From Bacteroidota bacterium (GTDB lineage Bacteria > Bacteroidota > Rhodothermia > Rhodothermales > Rubricoccaceae), in the NCBI GenBank assembly GCA_022564455.1, contig JADFLK010000084.1, positions 1 through 8,086 on the forward strand: a DNA stretch of 8,086 nt, read 5' to 3'. Positions 1 through 5,852 of this stretch are shown piece by piece. Numbering within the stretch: the first letter of the stretch is position 1; every line of letters begins with the position of its first letter. The translations under genes were made by a program, and so were the position numbers. The notes under the pieces were generated by a model that saw only the letters and a list, made by a program, of their open reading frames with translations, did not search any database and had not been told where the DNA came from.

Positions 1-172
1 GGCGTGATTACGTGAATCGGTGAATGAGGATCGGCGAACGGCACGAAGGGCATCAACCGGTTCTTCGTACTTCGCTTTGTTCTTCGGATGATCTAGGAGC
101 TTGACTGACTAAGGACGGATCTACTGCGGCGGCGATAAATAAATCTACCCATTTCTCCTGTCTTTTTCGTTA

Positions 173-194
173 CGTCCCGCAGGCTTGCGGGATG
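173..194. repeat. Short perfect hairpin in the rpmI upstream region
   Basis: Positions 173-181 pair with 186-194 (seven Watson-Crick pairs tcccgca/tgcggga, then a G-T wobble and a C-G pair) around a 4-nt loop. No T-run follows, so it does not look like an intrinsic terminator. It may be part of the rpmI leader or a repeat; its role is unknown. Confidence 0.5.
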
Positions 195-261
195 CGCCTC
201 AAAAGATCTAAAAAATGTACTCGATTCCTCACTCGCCTCGCTGCAATCCTCTTAGTCAGAT

Positions 262-300
262 AGGCTCCTGGTGGCGCGAGCCGACGGAGCGCGCGAGCCT
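262..300. repeat. GC-rich hairpin in the rpmI upstream region
   Basis: The outer stem aggctc (262-267) pairs with gagcct (295-300), and an inner stem gcgcg (274-278) pairs with cgcgc (290-294); the two are separated by a 6-nt bulge on the left side only. There is no following T-run. It could be a leader structure (L20 represses its own operon through leader RNA in some bacteria) or the remains of an element. The pairing is seen directly; the function is not known. Confidence 0.5.
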
Positions 301-301
301 C

Positions 302-337
302 GAACAGACCACATGTGGCACGCAACATAATCTGTTC
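302..337. repeat. Inverted repeat enclosing a 10-bp palindrome
   Basis: gaacaga (302-308) is the reverse complement of tctgttc (331-337). The enclosed sequence starts with the perfect palindrome ccacatgtgg (309-318). It adjoins the GC-rich hairpin at 262-300 and the TCACG repeats that follow. It could be an operator-like site for a dimeric protein or part of a structured leader; nothing in the sequence chooses between these. Confidence 0.45.
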
Positions 338-389
338 TCACGTTGATCACGTCAATCACGTAATCACGCCCCTCACGCAATCACGTTCG
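338..389. repeat. Six irregular TCACG repeats upstream of rpmI
   Basis: Units beginning TCACG start at 338, 347, 356, 364, 373 and 381, with a period of 8-9 nt and variable last bases (TTGA, TCAA, TAA, CCCC, CAA, TTCG). The opposite-strand version of the same wording occurs at 1-15. The units are too short and irregular for a CRISPR array. They recall, in a different sequence, the 7-nt units of the elements before pheS and pheT. Origin and role are unknown. Confidence 0.6.
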
Positions 390-406
390 CCCACTACGCA
401 TTAGCC

Positions 407-490
407 ATGAAGACCCACTTCAGGCGTGCGGTGCCGCAACACTCATCTTTATCTTTTAGATTCGCTCAAACTGGAGCACCGTATGCCTAA
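407..490 (+). CDS. Possible 27-residue upstream reading frame overlapping rpmI
   Basis: ATG at 407 opens a frame of 27 codons (starting MKTHFRRAV, ending TGAPYA) that stops with TAA at 488-490, eight bases inside rpmI and in another frame. The ATG is directly preceded by tacgcattagcc, the same wording found just before the pheS ATG. Such an overlap could couple translation to rpmI, or the frame could be a leader peptide. It has three Phe, three Arg and two His codons but no run of a single amino acid typical of attenuator peptides. No ribosome binding site is seen. Chance occurrence is quite possible. Confidence 0.25.
   Translation: MKTHFRRAVPQHSSLSFRFAQTGAPYA
473..476 (+). promoter_or_regulatory. 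Ribosome binding site of rpmI
   Basis: GGAG lies six bases before the ATG at 483. It decides the start of rpmI: an in-frame upstream ATG at 426 would add 19 residues not found in L35 proteins and would place this site inside the gene. Confidence 0.75.
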
Positions 491-677
491 AATGAAGTCC
501 AACAGGGGCGCGATGAAGCGTTTCAAACTGACGGCGACCGGACGCGTCAAGCGGAAGAAGGCTTTTGCGAGCCACATCCTGACGAAGAAGTCCCCGAAGA
601 CGAAGCGCGGCCTGCGTAAGAGCACGCTCGTGACTGCCGCTGACACGAAGCGCGTCAAGCGCATGATCGGCGGATAA
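483..677 (+). CDS. rpmI: Large ribosomal subunit protein bL35
   Basis: This encodes 64 residues, the normal length of bL35, a small basic protein of the 50S subunit. The N-terminus [15 protein letters not shown] and the later stretch [14 protein letters not shown] are clear family signatures, and the protein is rich in Lys and Arg throughout, as expected for rRNA binding. The start at 483 is supported by GGAG six bases upstream and by the family N-terminus MPKMK. rplT follows after 43 nt, as in nearly all bacteria, and the two are likely co-transcribed. The usual upstream partner infC is not found in the 480 bp before it, which is dense in repeats instead. In other bacteria L20 represses this operon through the leader RNA; whether that applies here cannot be told from the sequence alone. 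Confidence 0.97.
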   Translation: MPKMKSNRGAMKRFKLTATGRVKRKKAFASHILTKKSPKTKRGLRKSTLVTAADTKRVKRMIGG

Positions 678-710
678 CCCCGCACTTTCCCAACCCATTC
701 CATAAAAACC

Positions 711-714
711 GGAG
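711..714 (+). promoter_or_regulatory. Ribosome binding site of rplT
   Basis: GGAG lies six bases before the ATG at 721. It has the same hexamer context (ggagca) and the same spacing as the site of rpmI. Confidence 0.75.
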
Positions 715-720
715 CATCAA

Positions 721-1068
721 ATGCCACGCGCACGAAACAACGTGGCTTCCCGTCGCCGTCGCAGGAAGATTCTGAAACTTGCGAAAGGCTATTGGGGGCG
801 CCGAGGCAAAGTTTACACCGTTGCCAAGCACTCCGTCGAGAAGGGGCTGCAGTACGCATACCGCGACCGCCGACAGCGGAAGCGGCACTTTCGCCGCCTC
901 TGGATCGCCCGCATCAACGCGGCGGCCCGGCAGAACGGCACCACGTACTCGCGCCTCATCAACGGCCTCAAGAACGCCGACATTCCGTTGAATCGGAAAG
1001 TGCTGGCGGACCTTGCCGTACACGACGCGGAAGCCTTTACCGCGGTGGTCGAGCAGGCACAAGCCTGA
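721..1068 (+). CDS. rplT: Large ribosomal subunit protein bL20
   Basis: This encodes 115 residues, a typical length for bL20, an early-assembly protein of the 50S subunit that binds 23S rRNA. The N-terminal third is a very basic extension ([18 protein letters not shown]) followed by family signatures [40 protein letters not shown] and NRKVLADLA. These match the family over its full length with no gaps visible. A GGAG six bases before the ATG fixes the start. It is second in the rpmI-rplT unit, and a strong intrinsic terminator follows 21 nt after its stop. In some bacteria L20 also acts as the autogenous repressor of the operon; that role here would be inference. Confidence 0.99.
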   Translation: MPRARNNVASRRRRRKILKLAKGYWGRRGKVYTVAKHSVEKGLQYAYRDRRQRKRHFRRLWIARINAAARQNGTTYSRLINGLKNADIPLNRKVLADLAVHDAEAFTAVVEQAQA

Positions 1069-1089
1069 TTCTCCCCGCGCGACCACTTC

Positions 1090-1129
1090 CCCGCCCTTTC
1101 CGACCTCGGAATCGGCGGGATTTTGTTTT
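1090..1129 (+). terminator. Intrinsic terminator after rplT
   Basis: The outer stem cccgcc (1090-1095) pairs with ggcggg (1114-1119). An inner stem tccg (1099-1102) pairs with cgga (1107-1110) around loop acct. The structure is followed by ATTTTGTTTT (1120-1129), a good T-tract. It separates the ribosomal protein unit from pheS. It could also act as an attenuator for read-through into pheST, but no alternative anti-terminator pairing was worked out. Confidence 0.8.
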
Positions 1130-1200
1130 ATTGCGTATTCCGTATTTCGTAAGAATGCTTGTCTGCTAGAACTACGCAATACGAAATACGCATTAGCCAC
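1128..1200. repeat. Heptad-armed hairpin element before pheS
   Basis: The left arm (1131-1151) consists of 7-nt units (gcgtatt, ccgtatt, tcgtaag). The right arm (1173-1193) consists of the complementary units tacgcaa, tacgaaa, tacgcat. The two arms pair at roughly 19 of 21 positions around a loop of about 20 nt. The left arm matches that of the element before pheT at 25 of 26 positions (1128-1153 against 2270-2295), and both loops contain gctagaa. The element ends directly at the pheS ATG and supplies its whole 5' flank, which has no Shine-Dalgarno sequence. Confidence 0.75.
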
Positions 1201-2247
1201 ATGTCCACAGAAGCTCCTACAACCTCTCTTGTGGAACAAATCAACGCCGTTTCGGCCGAGATCGACGCCGCCACGCTGACGAACGCCGAAGAAGCCGAGG
1301 CCTTCCGGATTCGTTTCCTCGGACGCAAGAGTGGTGTGGTAACAGACCTGTTCGCCCAGATGAAAGAGGTGCCGGGTGAGCGGCGCAAGGAGATGGGGCA
1401 GCGCCTGAACGCCCTCAAGCTACAGGCGCAGGCCCGGCTGGATGCCGCGCGGAACGATCTGGCCGGATCGCCAAAGTCCACGGCTTCGGACATCGACCTC
1501 ACGCTTCCGGGCCGTGTTCCGGCGCCCATTGAACCGGGCACACTGCACGTGCTCACGCAGACGCTCCACGCCATCCAGAACATCTTTCAGGGGTTCGGAT
1601 TTTCCGTCGCGTACGGCCCCGAGATCGAGGACGACTGGTACAACTTCACGGCGCTCAACTTTCCGCCCGAGCACCCGGCGCGGGACATGCAGGACACGTT
1701 CTTCATCGAGGCGCCACCGCCGAAAGGACGCGGCGTCGTCCTCCGCACGCACACTTCGCCCGTCCAGATTCGGGTGATGGAGCACGAGAAGCCGCCGATC
1801 CGCGTCATCGCGCCCGGCCGCGTCTTCCGCAACGAGGCCATCTCGTACAAGAGCTATTGCCTGTTTCATCAAGTGGAGGGCCTTGTGGTGGATGAAGGCG
1901 TCACCTTCGCGGATCTCAAAGCGATGCTCCACGCCTTTGCGCAGGCCTTTTACGGAGATGACGTGCAGATGCGCTTCCGCCCGAGCTATTTCCCGTTCAC
2001 CGAGCCCAGCGCTGAGGTGGACATCTGGTGGGAGGATGAAAACGACCCGGACGGTGGCCGTTGGATGGAAATCCTCGGCTGTGGCATGGTCGATCCGAAC
2101 GTGCTCGAAAACGTCGGTATCGACTCAGAGCGCTACACCGGCTACGCCTTCGGGATGGGCGTGGAGCGGCAGGCCATGCTTCGCCACGACATCCCCGACA
2201 TCCGCCTGTTTTACGAAAACGACGTGAGGTTCTTGCGGCAGTTCTAG
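1201..2247 (+). CDS. pheS: Phenylalanyl-tRNA synthetase alpha subunit
   Basis: The catalytic subunit of the (alpha-beta)2 enzyme that charges tRNA-Phe in the cytoplasm; 348 residues, close to the bacterial norm. Residues 1 to about 90 form the helical coiled-coil arm that contacts tRNA. The class II catalytic core follows: [11 protein letters not shown] and [11 protein letters not shown], motif 2 around RVFRNE (207-212) with FHQVEG (222-227), and motif 3 GMGVER (318-323). Ala316 in GYAFG corresponds to the phenylalanine-pocket alanine (Ala294 of E. coli). The wording [13 protein letters not shown] and [10 protein letters not shown] fits Bacteroidota homologues. The start is set at the ATG at 1201; an in-frame TTG at 1159 lies inside the repeat element and adds residues foreign to the family. 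No Shine-Dalgarno is visible. It pairs with pheT, 94 nt downstream, and the rplT terminator upstream implies a promoter of its own or read-through. Confidence 0.99.
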   Translation: MSTEAPTTSLVEQINAVSAEIDAATLTNAEEAEAFRIRFLGRKSGVVTDLFAQMKEVPGERRKEMGQRLNALKLQAQARLDAARNDLAGSPKSTASDIDLTLPGRVPAPIEPGTLHVLTQTLHAIQNIFQGFGFSVAYGPEIEDDWYNFTALNFPPEHPARDMQDTFFIEAPPPKGRGVVLRTHTSPVQIRVMEHEKPPIRVIAPGRVFRNEAISYKSYCLFHQVEGLVVDEGVTFADLKAMLHAFAQAFYGDDVQMRFRPSYFPFTEPSAEVDIWWEDENDPDGGRWMEILGCGMVDPNVLENVGIDSERYTGYAFGMGVERQAMLRHDIPDIRLFYENDVRFLRQF

Positions 2248-2269
2248 ACACCTCCACCCCTTTTCCTAA

Positions 2270-2341
2270 TTATTGCGTATTCCGTATTGCGTAAGGAAAG
2301 CTAGAAGCAGCCATTACGCAAAACGCATTACGCTCTAGTCC
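2270..2341. repeat. Heptad-armed hairpin element before pheT
   Basis: The left arm (2273-2295) carries the units ttgcgta, ttccgta, ttgcgta. The right arm (2312-2333) carries tacgcaa, aacgcat, tacgctc. Pairing is imperfect, with about 16 of 20 positions matched, around a loop of about 16 nt that contains gctagaa. It is homologous to the element before pheS and sits in the same place relative to the next gene, ending at the base before the ATG. It fills most of the pheS-pheT gap, so the two genes are probably still co-transcribed through it. No terminator-like T-tract follows the stem. Confidence 0.75.
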
Positions 2342-4834
2342 ATGCGCATCTCCACCAACTGGCTCCGTGACTACGTCGAAACCGGCCTCTCGGCAGAGGA
2401 ACTGGGCGATTTGCTCACGATGTCCGGCCTCGAGCTCGAAGAGATCGAACGGGTCGGCGCAGATTTGTCGGGTGTCGTCGTCGGGCACGTGCTGGAGACC
2501 TCTCAGCACCCAAACGCAGATCGCCTGACGCTGTGCAAGGTTGATGTCGGAGAAGGCGAACCGCTCCAGATTGTGTGCGGCGCGCCGAACGTGGCCGGCG
2601 GGCAGAAAGTGCCGGTGGCGACCGTGGGGACAACATTGATGCTACCCTCGCGCGAAGACCCGAGCGAGCGTGTGGCGGTAAAGATCAAGAAATCAAAGTT
2701 GCGCGGGGAGGTCTCTCAGGGGATGATCTGCGCAGAAGACGAACTGGGTCTCGGCGACGAACACGACGGCATTCTAGTACTGGATGACTCTGCAGAGATT
2801 GGGCAGCCGTTTGGAGAATACCTGGAGGCCACGGGCCAGTCGAAAAGCGATGCTGTGCTGGATCTCGCCATCACCCCAAACCGCCCCGACGCAACGAGCC
2901 ACATTGGCGTGGCCCGCGACTTGGCCGCGTTGACAAAGCAGCCGCTCAAACTGCCCGAGGTTGCGCTTGTCGAAGAGGGAGGAGAGGCCGCTGAACAGAT
3001 TTCGGTTGAGATCAAGGACCCCGAGGGTTGTCCGCGCTACGTGGGTATGATGATCCGAGGTGTGAAAGTGGGGCCTTCACCGGATTGGCTGCGTGGCCGG
3101 CTGGAAGCCATCGGCCTGCGGCCGATCAACAACGTGGTGGACGTGACCAATTTTGTCCTCCACGAGTTCGGCCAGCCGCTCCACGCCTTCGACTACGACC
3201 TTGTCGCGGGTCGGAAAATCATCGTGCGCCGCAGCGTGAAAGGGGAGACCATCACCACACTCGACGGCGAAGAGCGCAAGCTTCCCGAGGGCACGTTGCT
3301 CATCTGCGACGCCGAGAAGCCGGTCGCCGTAGCGGGCGTGATAGGCGGTGCGAGCTCCGAGGTCTCCGAGGCTACGACGAACCTCCTTCTCGAAAGCGCC
3401 TACTTCGAGCCCGTTTCCATCCGCAAAGCGGCCAAAGCCCTCGGGCTGCAAACGGACGCTTCGTATCGTTTCGAGCGCGGTGTCGATCCGACGGGGCAGG
3501 CGCACGCTGCCGCGCGGGCTGCGCAACTTATTGTGGAGGTCGCCGGAGGCGAGATCGTACCTGGCATGGTGGACGCCCATCCGATGCCGCACACTCCGCT
3601 GACCGTCAACCTTCGCCCGGAACGTGTGGCGAAGGTGCTCGGGATTGAGGTGCCGATCGACGACATCACCCGCCTCCTTACGGCCATCGGGTTTGAGGTG
3701 GAAGATGGAGAAGGTGGCCTGAGATGTACGATTCCGCCCTTCCGCCCAGACATCGAGCGCGAGATCGACGTGATTGAGGAGATTGCGCGGCTGTGGGGCT
3801 TCGACCGGATTCCCTCGCCTGCTACGACGCCCGTACCGCTCGTTCCGGCTGGAGATACGCCCGAGGCAAAGCTGCTCGACAACGTGCGGATCCGGTTGGT
3901 GGGCCTCGGATTTAGGGAGTTGTGCACGAACTCGCTCGTTCCAAAAGAGACGGCCGAGCAATTCGTGGCTGCGTTGTGGACCGGCGTGGATGCAGAAATC
4001 GTCGAGACGCTCAACCCCATCTCGCAGGACATGTCGGCCATGCGTCCGAGTCTGCTTCCGGGGCTTCTCGGTGTGGTCGCATACAATCAGGCGCGCGGTG
4101 CGGAATCCCTCCGCCTGATGGAGTTCGGGCATGTGTACACGCGCAGCACCGATCCGTCCGACCCCCCCGCAGGGGCGGGGCAGGCTGTGAAGGGCTATCA
4201 CGAGCACACGAGCCTTATTCTCGGGATTACGGGTTCGGTTGAGGAGAAGGGTTGGAATACGGAAGCCCGCGCCGCCGATTTCTTTGATCTGAAAGGCACG
4301 CTGGAACACGTACTAGGCGCGCTTGATTTGCCGGAGATCACTGAAACGCCTTCCACCGAGCCGGATGCGCTCACGGCCTATCGTCTTGTACTCCACGTTG
4401 GAGAGAAGCGCCTTGGTGTCATTGCCCGTGTGTCGCATGAACTGGCCGAGATTCGCGATCTGCGAGCGCCGCTTTTCGTCGCCGAGTTGAACGCAGACCT
4501 GCTTGCCGAGCTTGCTCACAGAGATGGCAACCTGCGCTACAAACCCATCAGCCGCTTCCCGGCGGTAGACCGTGATCTGGCGGTGGTTGTTGGCGACGGC
4601 CAACCCGTGGGGCCTATGCTGGCGACCATCCGGCAGACGGCGGGGCCACTTCTTCAAAGCGCCCGTGTGTTCGACCTCTATCGCGGTGGCCGTGTCGAAG
4701 GCGGCCAGAAGAGTGTGGCGTTCGCCCTGCGATTCCTGGCAAACCGTACCCTCCGCGACGAGGAGGTGGACGGCCGCATCCGCAAGGTGGTGAAGGCGCT
4801 CGAGCGGGAGTACGGCGCTCAGCTTAGAGCGTGA
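2342..4834 (+). CDS. pheT: Phenylalanyl-tRNA synthetase beta subunit
   Basis: The partner of PheS in the heterotetrameric enzyme; it recognises tRNA-Phe and edits mischarged tyrosine. Its 830 residues are slightly longer than the E. coli protein. Domains in order: N-terminus MRISTNWLRDYV, an OB-fold tRNA-binding domain from about 40 to 155 (HPNADRL at 56-62), ITPNRPDA near 175, B3/B4 editing domain about 210-400 (NNVVDVTNF, ASYRFERG), B5 domain about 415-490 ending near EEIARLWGFDRIP, a catalytic-like core about 495-710, and the anticodon-binding FDX-ACB domain from about 733 (SRFPAVDRDLAVVV) to the end. A flexible Pro/Gly insertion near residue 610 is encoded around a run of seven C. The ATG at 2342 gives the canonical N-terminus; no Shine-Dalgarno is seen before it, only the hairpin element. 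There is no frameshift. Confidence 0.99.
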   Translation: MRISTNWLRDYVETGLSAEELGDLLTMSGLELEEIERVGADLSGVVVGHVLETSQHPNADRLTLCKVDVGEGEPLQIVCGAPNVAGGQKVPVATVGTTLMLPSREDPSERVAVKIKKSKLRGEVSQGMICAEDELGLGDEHDGILVLDDSAEIGQPFGEYLEATGQSKSDAVLDLAITPNRPDATSHIGVARDLAALTKQPLKLPEVALVEEGGEAAEQISVEIKDPEGCPRYVGMMIRGVKVGPSPDWLRGRLEAIGLRPINNVVDVTNFVLHEFGQPLHAFDYDLVAGRKIIVRRSVKGETITTLDGEERKLPEGTLLICDAEKPVAVAGVIGGASSEVSEATTNLLLESAYFEPVSIRKAAKALGLQTDASYRFERGVDPTGQAHAAARAAQLIVEVAGGEIVPGMVDAHPMPHTPLTVNLRPERVAKVLGIEVPIDDITRLLTAIGFEVEDGEGGLRCTIPPFRPDIEREIDVIEEIARLWGFDRIPSPATTPVPLVPAGDTPEAKLLDNVRIRLVGLGFRELCTNSLVPKETAEQFVAALWTGVDAEIVETLNPISQDMSAMRPSLLPGLLGVVAYNQARGAESLRLMEFGHVYTRSTDPSDPPAGAGQAVKGYHEHTSLILGITGSVEEKGWNTEARAADFFDLKGTLEHVLGALDLPEITETPSTEPDALTAYRLVLHVGEKRLGVIARVSHELAEIRDLRAPLFVAELNADLLAELAHRDGNLRYKPISRFPAVDRDLAVVVGDGQPVGPMLATIRQTAGPLLQSARVFDLYRGGRVEGGQKSVAFALRFLANRTLRDEEVDGRIRKVVKALEREYGAQLRA

Positions 4835-4852
4835 GGAGAGGGCAAAACGGAG

Positions 4853-4881
4853 TCGCCAATTTGGCCACTCACGTCTATATT
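4853..4881 (+). promoter_or_regulatory. Possible promoter of the coiled-coil/zapA pair
   Basis: TATATT (4876-4881) matches the -10 consensus at five of six positions, and tcgcca (4853-4858), 17 bp upstream, matches the -35 at four of six. The gene start at 4905 is about 23 nt further on. The -35 overlaps the 11-bp palindrome 4855-4865 (gccaa-t-ttggc), which could be an operator. This is a weak prediction, and Bacteroidota promoters often differ from the E. coli consensus. Confidence 0.4.
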
Positions 4882-4904
4882 CCATCAAACCCACCCATCC
4901 CCCT

Positions 4905-5186
4905 ATGGCCACGAGCCAAGTCCAGGACGAACCCACTGACCTCGCGGACCTGAAAGCCTTTGTCGACTTACGCGACCGTGTGAACAAGGCGATCACGGAG
5001 ATCAACAAGTTGAGGAAGGAGAACGCGGCGCTCTCCGCGCAGGTGAAAGAACTGGAAGCCGGCGGTGCCGGCGGCGGGTTCAGCCTTGGAGGCGATGGAG
5101 AGACCCCCGAACAGTTGAAGGCAAAGATTCAGGACTTCATCGCCACCATCAACGACGTGCTCGGGGAGCCTGTTGAAGCTGCGTAA
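4905..5186 (+). CDS. Small coiled-coil protein upstream of zapA, likely Z-ring partner
   Basis: A 93-residue protein of no named family that I can recognise with certainty. Residues 13-51 form a textbook heptad coiled coil: L22, V26, A29, I33, L36, N40, L43, V47 and L50 occupy successive a/d positions, and the Asn at 40 is typical of parallel dimers. A Gly-rich linker (53-65) and a second short helix (66-87) follow. There is no signal peptide or membrane segment, so it is cytoplasmic. It sits 24 nt before zapA and about 70 nt after pheT. Small coiled-coil proteins next to zapA act as ZapA partners elsewhere (ZauP in Caulobacter; ZapB does the same job in E. coli), so a Z-ring bundling role is likely, by inference from context. 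The start has no Shine-Dalgarno; it is the first ATG after the possible promoter. Confidence 0.8.
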   Translation: MATSQVQDEPTDLADLKAFVDLRDRVNKAITEINKLRKENAALSAQVKELEAGGAGGGFSLGGDGETPEQLKAKIQDFIATINDVLGEPVEAA

Positions 5187-5210
5187 ACTGGCGTTCTTGC
5201 GCCTCATGCC

Positions 5211-5510
5211 ATGCCCGATTCCGATTCCAAGTCGATCCGCGTAACCATTCTCGGCCGCGAGTACCCGCTCCGTGTGGCCCCAGCCGACGAGGCCTACACA
5301 CGGCATCTAGCGACCATGGTGGACGAGCGGCTCACACGCCTCCGCAACAACATTCCCACACAGCCCGATCTCACGCATGCCGTGATCGGCACGCTCGAAA
5401 TGGCCGGCGAGTTGTACGCTACGCGCTCGGAGGTCGATCAGATCAAGGAGCAGGCGGTGGAAGAGGCCGAGGCTCTTACGGCCAAACTCGACAAGGTGCT
5501 GGCGGGTTGA
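5211..5510 (+). CDS. zapA: Cell division protein ZapA
   Basis: A 99-residue FtsZ-associated protein that bundles and stabilises the Z-ring at the division site. The N-terminal ZapA strand-helix domain shows KSIRVTILGREYPLRV (7-22), followed by a helix with HLATMVDERLTRLR (32-45). The C-terminal half (about 52-98) is a long helix with regular hydrophobic spacing, the coiled coil by which ZapA forms dimers and tetramers. Length and order match the family (E. coli ZapA has 109 residues). An ATG five bases earlier (5206) is out of frame and gives only a dozen codons. It forms a two-gene unit with the preceding coiled-coil gene (24-nt gap). No Shine-Dalgarno is visible. Confidence 0.93.
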   Translation: MPDSDSKSIRVTILGREYPLRVAPADEAYTRHLATMVDERLTRLRNNIPTQPDLTHAVIGTLEMAGELYATRSEVDQIKEQAVEEAEALTAKLDKVLAG

Positions 5511-5568
5511 GCACGTTCCGAAGTCAGGCCTATTGCCGTGCTGGTGTGGAACCAGACGCCTCTGGCCC

Positions 5569-5574
5569 TATATT
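5569..5574 (+). promoter_or_regulatory. Possible -10 box before the non-coding region after zapA
   Basis: TATATT (in ccctatattgggg) matches the -10 consensus at five of six positions and repeats the ctatatt wording of the box at 4875-4881. Transcription from it would start near 5580, at the base of the first hairpin. There is no good -35 hexamer 16-18 bp upstream; the region there (5541-5555) instead holds the small inverted repeat ctggt/accag. Confidence 0.4.
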
Positions 5575-5822
5575 GGGGTGCGTGGCGACCGTTTCGGCAG
5601 CCGCCACGCATTCACCGGTCTGCGGATTATGATGCGACCCTGACAATGCTCCAACAGGGAGCAGGCCTCAGAACCTGACCATCAGGCCACAATCCCGCTG
5701 TACGGCGGGATTACTCTGCAATGCTGCGGAGACCGTGGTAGGCGAGAGGGTTCGGGCGGCTCCCGCAGTGTACATACGAGGGTTCGCTCTCCTCCGCCGC
5801 AGGCTGGTGCCCTTTGGCGCTT

Positions 5823-5852
5823 TGCGTCCACACGCTCTGCGTCCAAACGCCC
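5823..5852. repeat. Imperfect 15-bp tandem duplication
   Basis: tgcgtccacacgctc (5823-5837) is followed directly by tgcgtccaaacgccc (5838-5852), identical at 13 of 15 positions. The second copy runs into the left arm of the terminator-like stem at 5846. It looks like a slippage or duplication product in non-coding DNA. Confidence 0.65.

Larger units (their letters stand above)
1..370. repeat. Non-coding stretch bounded by 15-bp inverted repeats
   Basis: Positions 1-15 (ggcgtgattacgtga) are the exact reverse complement of 356-370. Between them I see no convincing protein gene on either strand, but several nested hairpins (173-194, 262-300, 302-337). The layout resembles a small non-autonomous element of about 370 bp with terminal inverted repeats, or a large structured 5' leader for rpmI. 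The right arm lies within a run of TCACG units (338-389), so the match may simply come from two copies of a low-complexity repeat facing each other. The left arm begins at the first base of the window, so its true end and any target-site duplication cannot be seen. The arms are observed; the mobile-element reading is inference. Confidence 0.35.

Noticed and set aside
338..389. TCACG units as a CRISPR array
   Set aside because: The units are only 8-9 nt, irregular, and there are no spacers of constant length and no cas genes.
1159..1200. In-frame TTG extension of pheS by 14 codons
   Set aside because: It lies inside the hairpin repeat element, adds residues not seen in PheS proteins, and has no ribosome binding site; ATG 1201 gives a normal N-terminus.
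1070..1200. E. coli-like pheM leader peptide attenuator before pheS
   Set aside because: No short frame with clustered Phe codons lies between rplT and pheS; the terminator there is explained as the end of the rplT unit.
3077..4309. Long minus-strand frame of 410 codons inside pheT
   Set aside because: It is wholly antisense to the well-conserved pheT and reads as shadow coding of its codon pattern (His/Arg-rich, no recognisable domain).
5664..5712. GAACCTGA (5671-5678) as a TPP riboswitch core
   Set aside because: Only this word matches; CTGAGA and the following conserved GCG-AGGGA part are missing, and the next gene is not a thiamine gene.
5746..5791. tRNA suggested by two GGTTCG words (5749-5754 and 5781-5786)
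   Set aside because: No acceptor stem, D arm or anticodon arm fits; one copy is simply the top of a TTCG-loop hairpin.
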